Shown here: one piece after another, positions 12,638 to 13,312 of the stretch
How the letters are laid out: every line of letters starts with the position of its first letter
Position numbering within the stretch: the stretch's first letter is position 1
Source of the DNA: Kiritimatiellia bacterium
GTDB lineage: Bacteria; Verrucomicrobiota; Kiritimatiellia; RFP12; UBA3636
NCBI GenBank assembly: GCA_017450425.1
Contig: JAFSUV010000045.1
Coordinates: 1 to 13,312, forward strand
DNA length: 13,312 bases
Direction of reading: 5' to 3'
The notes under the pieces: model-generated
Database searches by the model: none
Told to the model about the DNA's origin: nothing
What the model saw: the letters and a program-made list of their open reading frames with translations, nothing else
Made by a program: the position numbers and the translations under genes

Positions 12638-13312
12638 TTACATCATGTCGCCGCCCATGCCGCCGGCCCCGGCGCCGCCGTGGCCGCAACCGCACTCCTT
12701 CTTCTCGGGGAGGTCGGTGATCATGCACTCGGTCGTGAGCAGCAGACCCGCCACGGAGGCGGCGTTCTGGAGCGCGAGGCGCGTGACCTTGGCGGGATCG
12801 ACGATGCCGGAGGTGAGCATATCGACGTACTCGTCCCTGCGGGCGTCGTAGCCCTGCGAGCCCTTGGCGTCCTCGACCTTCGCGACGACGAGCGCGGCCT
12901 CCTGGCGGCCGGCGTTCTCGACGATCTGGCGAAGGGGCGCCTCGGCGACGTTGTACACGATCTGCATGCCGACCTTCTCGTCGCCGGTGGCGGCGGAGAT
13001 GGCGTCCTTCAAGGCCTTGCGGGTGCGCAGGAGCGCGACGCCGCCGCCCGGAACGATGCCTTCCTCGACCGCCGCGCGGGTGGCGTGGAGGGCGTCGTCG
13101 ATGCGATCCTTCTTCTCCTTCATCTCGACCTCGGTCGCGGCGCCGACGTGGATCACCGCAACGCCGCCGGCGAGCTTCGCGAGGCGCTCCTGGAGCTTCT
13201 CCTTGTCGTAGTCGGACGTGGTGTTGTCGATCTGGACCTTGATCTCGGCGACGCGCGCCGCGATGGCGGCCTTCTTGCCGGCGCCATCGACGATCGTGGT
13301 GTTGTCCTTGTC
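12638..13312 (-). CDS. groL: Chaperonin GroEL, C-terminal part (cut by window edge)
   Basis: 224 residues are visible, beginning DKDNTTIVDG, which corresponds to about residue 358 of E. coli GroEL; the rest lies beyond 13312. GroEL forms the double-ring folding chamber that works with GroES in the cytoplasm. Diagnostic segments include EKLQERLAKLAGGVAVI, GAATEVEMKEKKDRIDDALH, EEGIVPGGGVALL, EAPLRQIVENAG, GIVDPAKVTRLALQNAASVA and TTECMITDLPEKK. The apical hinge, intermediate and equatorial portions present match the family without gaps. The tail is unusual: ECGCGHGGAGAGGMGGDMM contains two Cys and a His before the Gly/Met-rich end typical of GroEL. An in-frame ATG at 13156 is internal, not the start. 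Confidence 0.97.
   Translation of the reverse strand, partial: DKDNTTIVDGAGKKAAIAARVAEIKVQIDNTTSDYDKEKLQERLAKLAGGVAVIHVGAATEVEMKEKKDRIDDALHATRAAVEEGIVPGGGVALLRTRKALKDAISAATGDEKVGMQIVYNVAEAPLRQIVENAGRQEAALVVAKVEDAKGSQGYDARRDEYVDMLTSGIVDPAKVTRLALQNAASVAGLLLTTECMITDLPEKKECGCGHGGAGAGGMGGDMM

Noticed and set aside
12638..13156. Complete short gene starting at the ATG at 13156
   Set aside because: The frame continues without a stop to the window edge and the upstream residues align with GroEL, so this ATG is internal.

Overview
The window is chromosomal DNA from a high-G+C bacterium (roughly two thirds G+C in the coding parts by eye). Genes are tightly packed on both strands and most encode housekeeping functions: dprA, leuC, rlmN, ftsW, groEL and a tRNA-Ser. 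A lipoprotein with LysM domains plus FtsW implies peptidoglycan and probably a diderm envelope. A eukaryotic-type hexokinase and structured intergenic repeats would fit the PVC group (Verrucomicrobiota, Kiritimatiellota, Lentisphaerota). That placement is a guess from gene style, not something the sequence proves. No phage, transposase, CRISPR or defence island was found.

Layout. 1-1925 (+): the end of a protein with seven CxxCxG zinc-knuckle motifs, then dprA. 1926-2563: a 638-bp gene-free region made almost entirely of repeats. It holds three 32-bp hairpin elements with compensated stem changes, a ~133-bp imperfect foldback, a 23/24-bp tandem array, a strong 14-bp-arm hairpin and a 20/21-bp tandem array. 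2564-5978 (+): a SAM methyltransferase, a LeuC-type aconitase-family dehydratase and a hexokinase. 5975-11597 (-): a leftward block read in the order LysM lipoprotein, ftsW, PhnP-like metallo-hydrolase, OppF-like ABC ATPase, coiled-coil membrane protein, rlmN. Several junctions are start/stop overlaps. 11664-12562 (+): tRNA-Ser(GGA) with a plausible promoter, a half-size UPF0016/GDT1 membrane protein and a small HNH endonuclease whose 3' end is triplicated together with its stop codons. 12597-13312 (-): an intrinsic terminator and the C-terminal part of groEL, running off the right edge.

How the genes work together. The leftward block looks like a cell-envelope operon: the LysM lipoprotein is 7 bp from ftsW, and ftsW, the metallo-hydrolase and the ABC ATPase are joined by ATGA and GTGA overlaps. 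The rest is a mosaic of unrelated housekeeping genes. I see no complete new multi-gene system. The most unusual content is the repeat cluster between dprA and the methyltransferase, followed by the ELDS-stop-stop triplication after the HNH gene.
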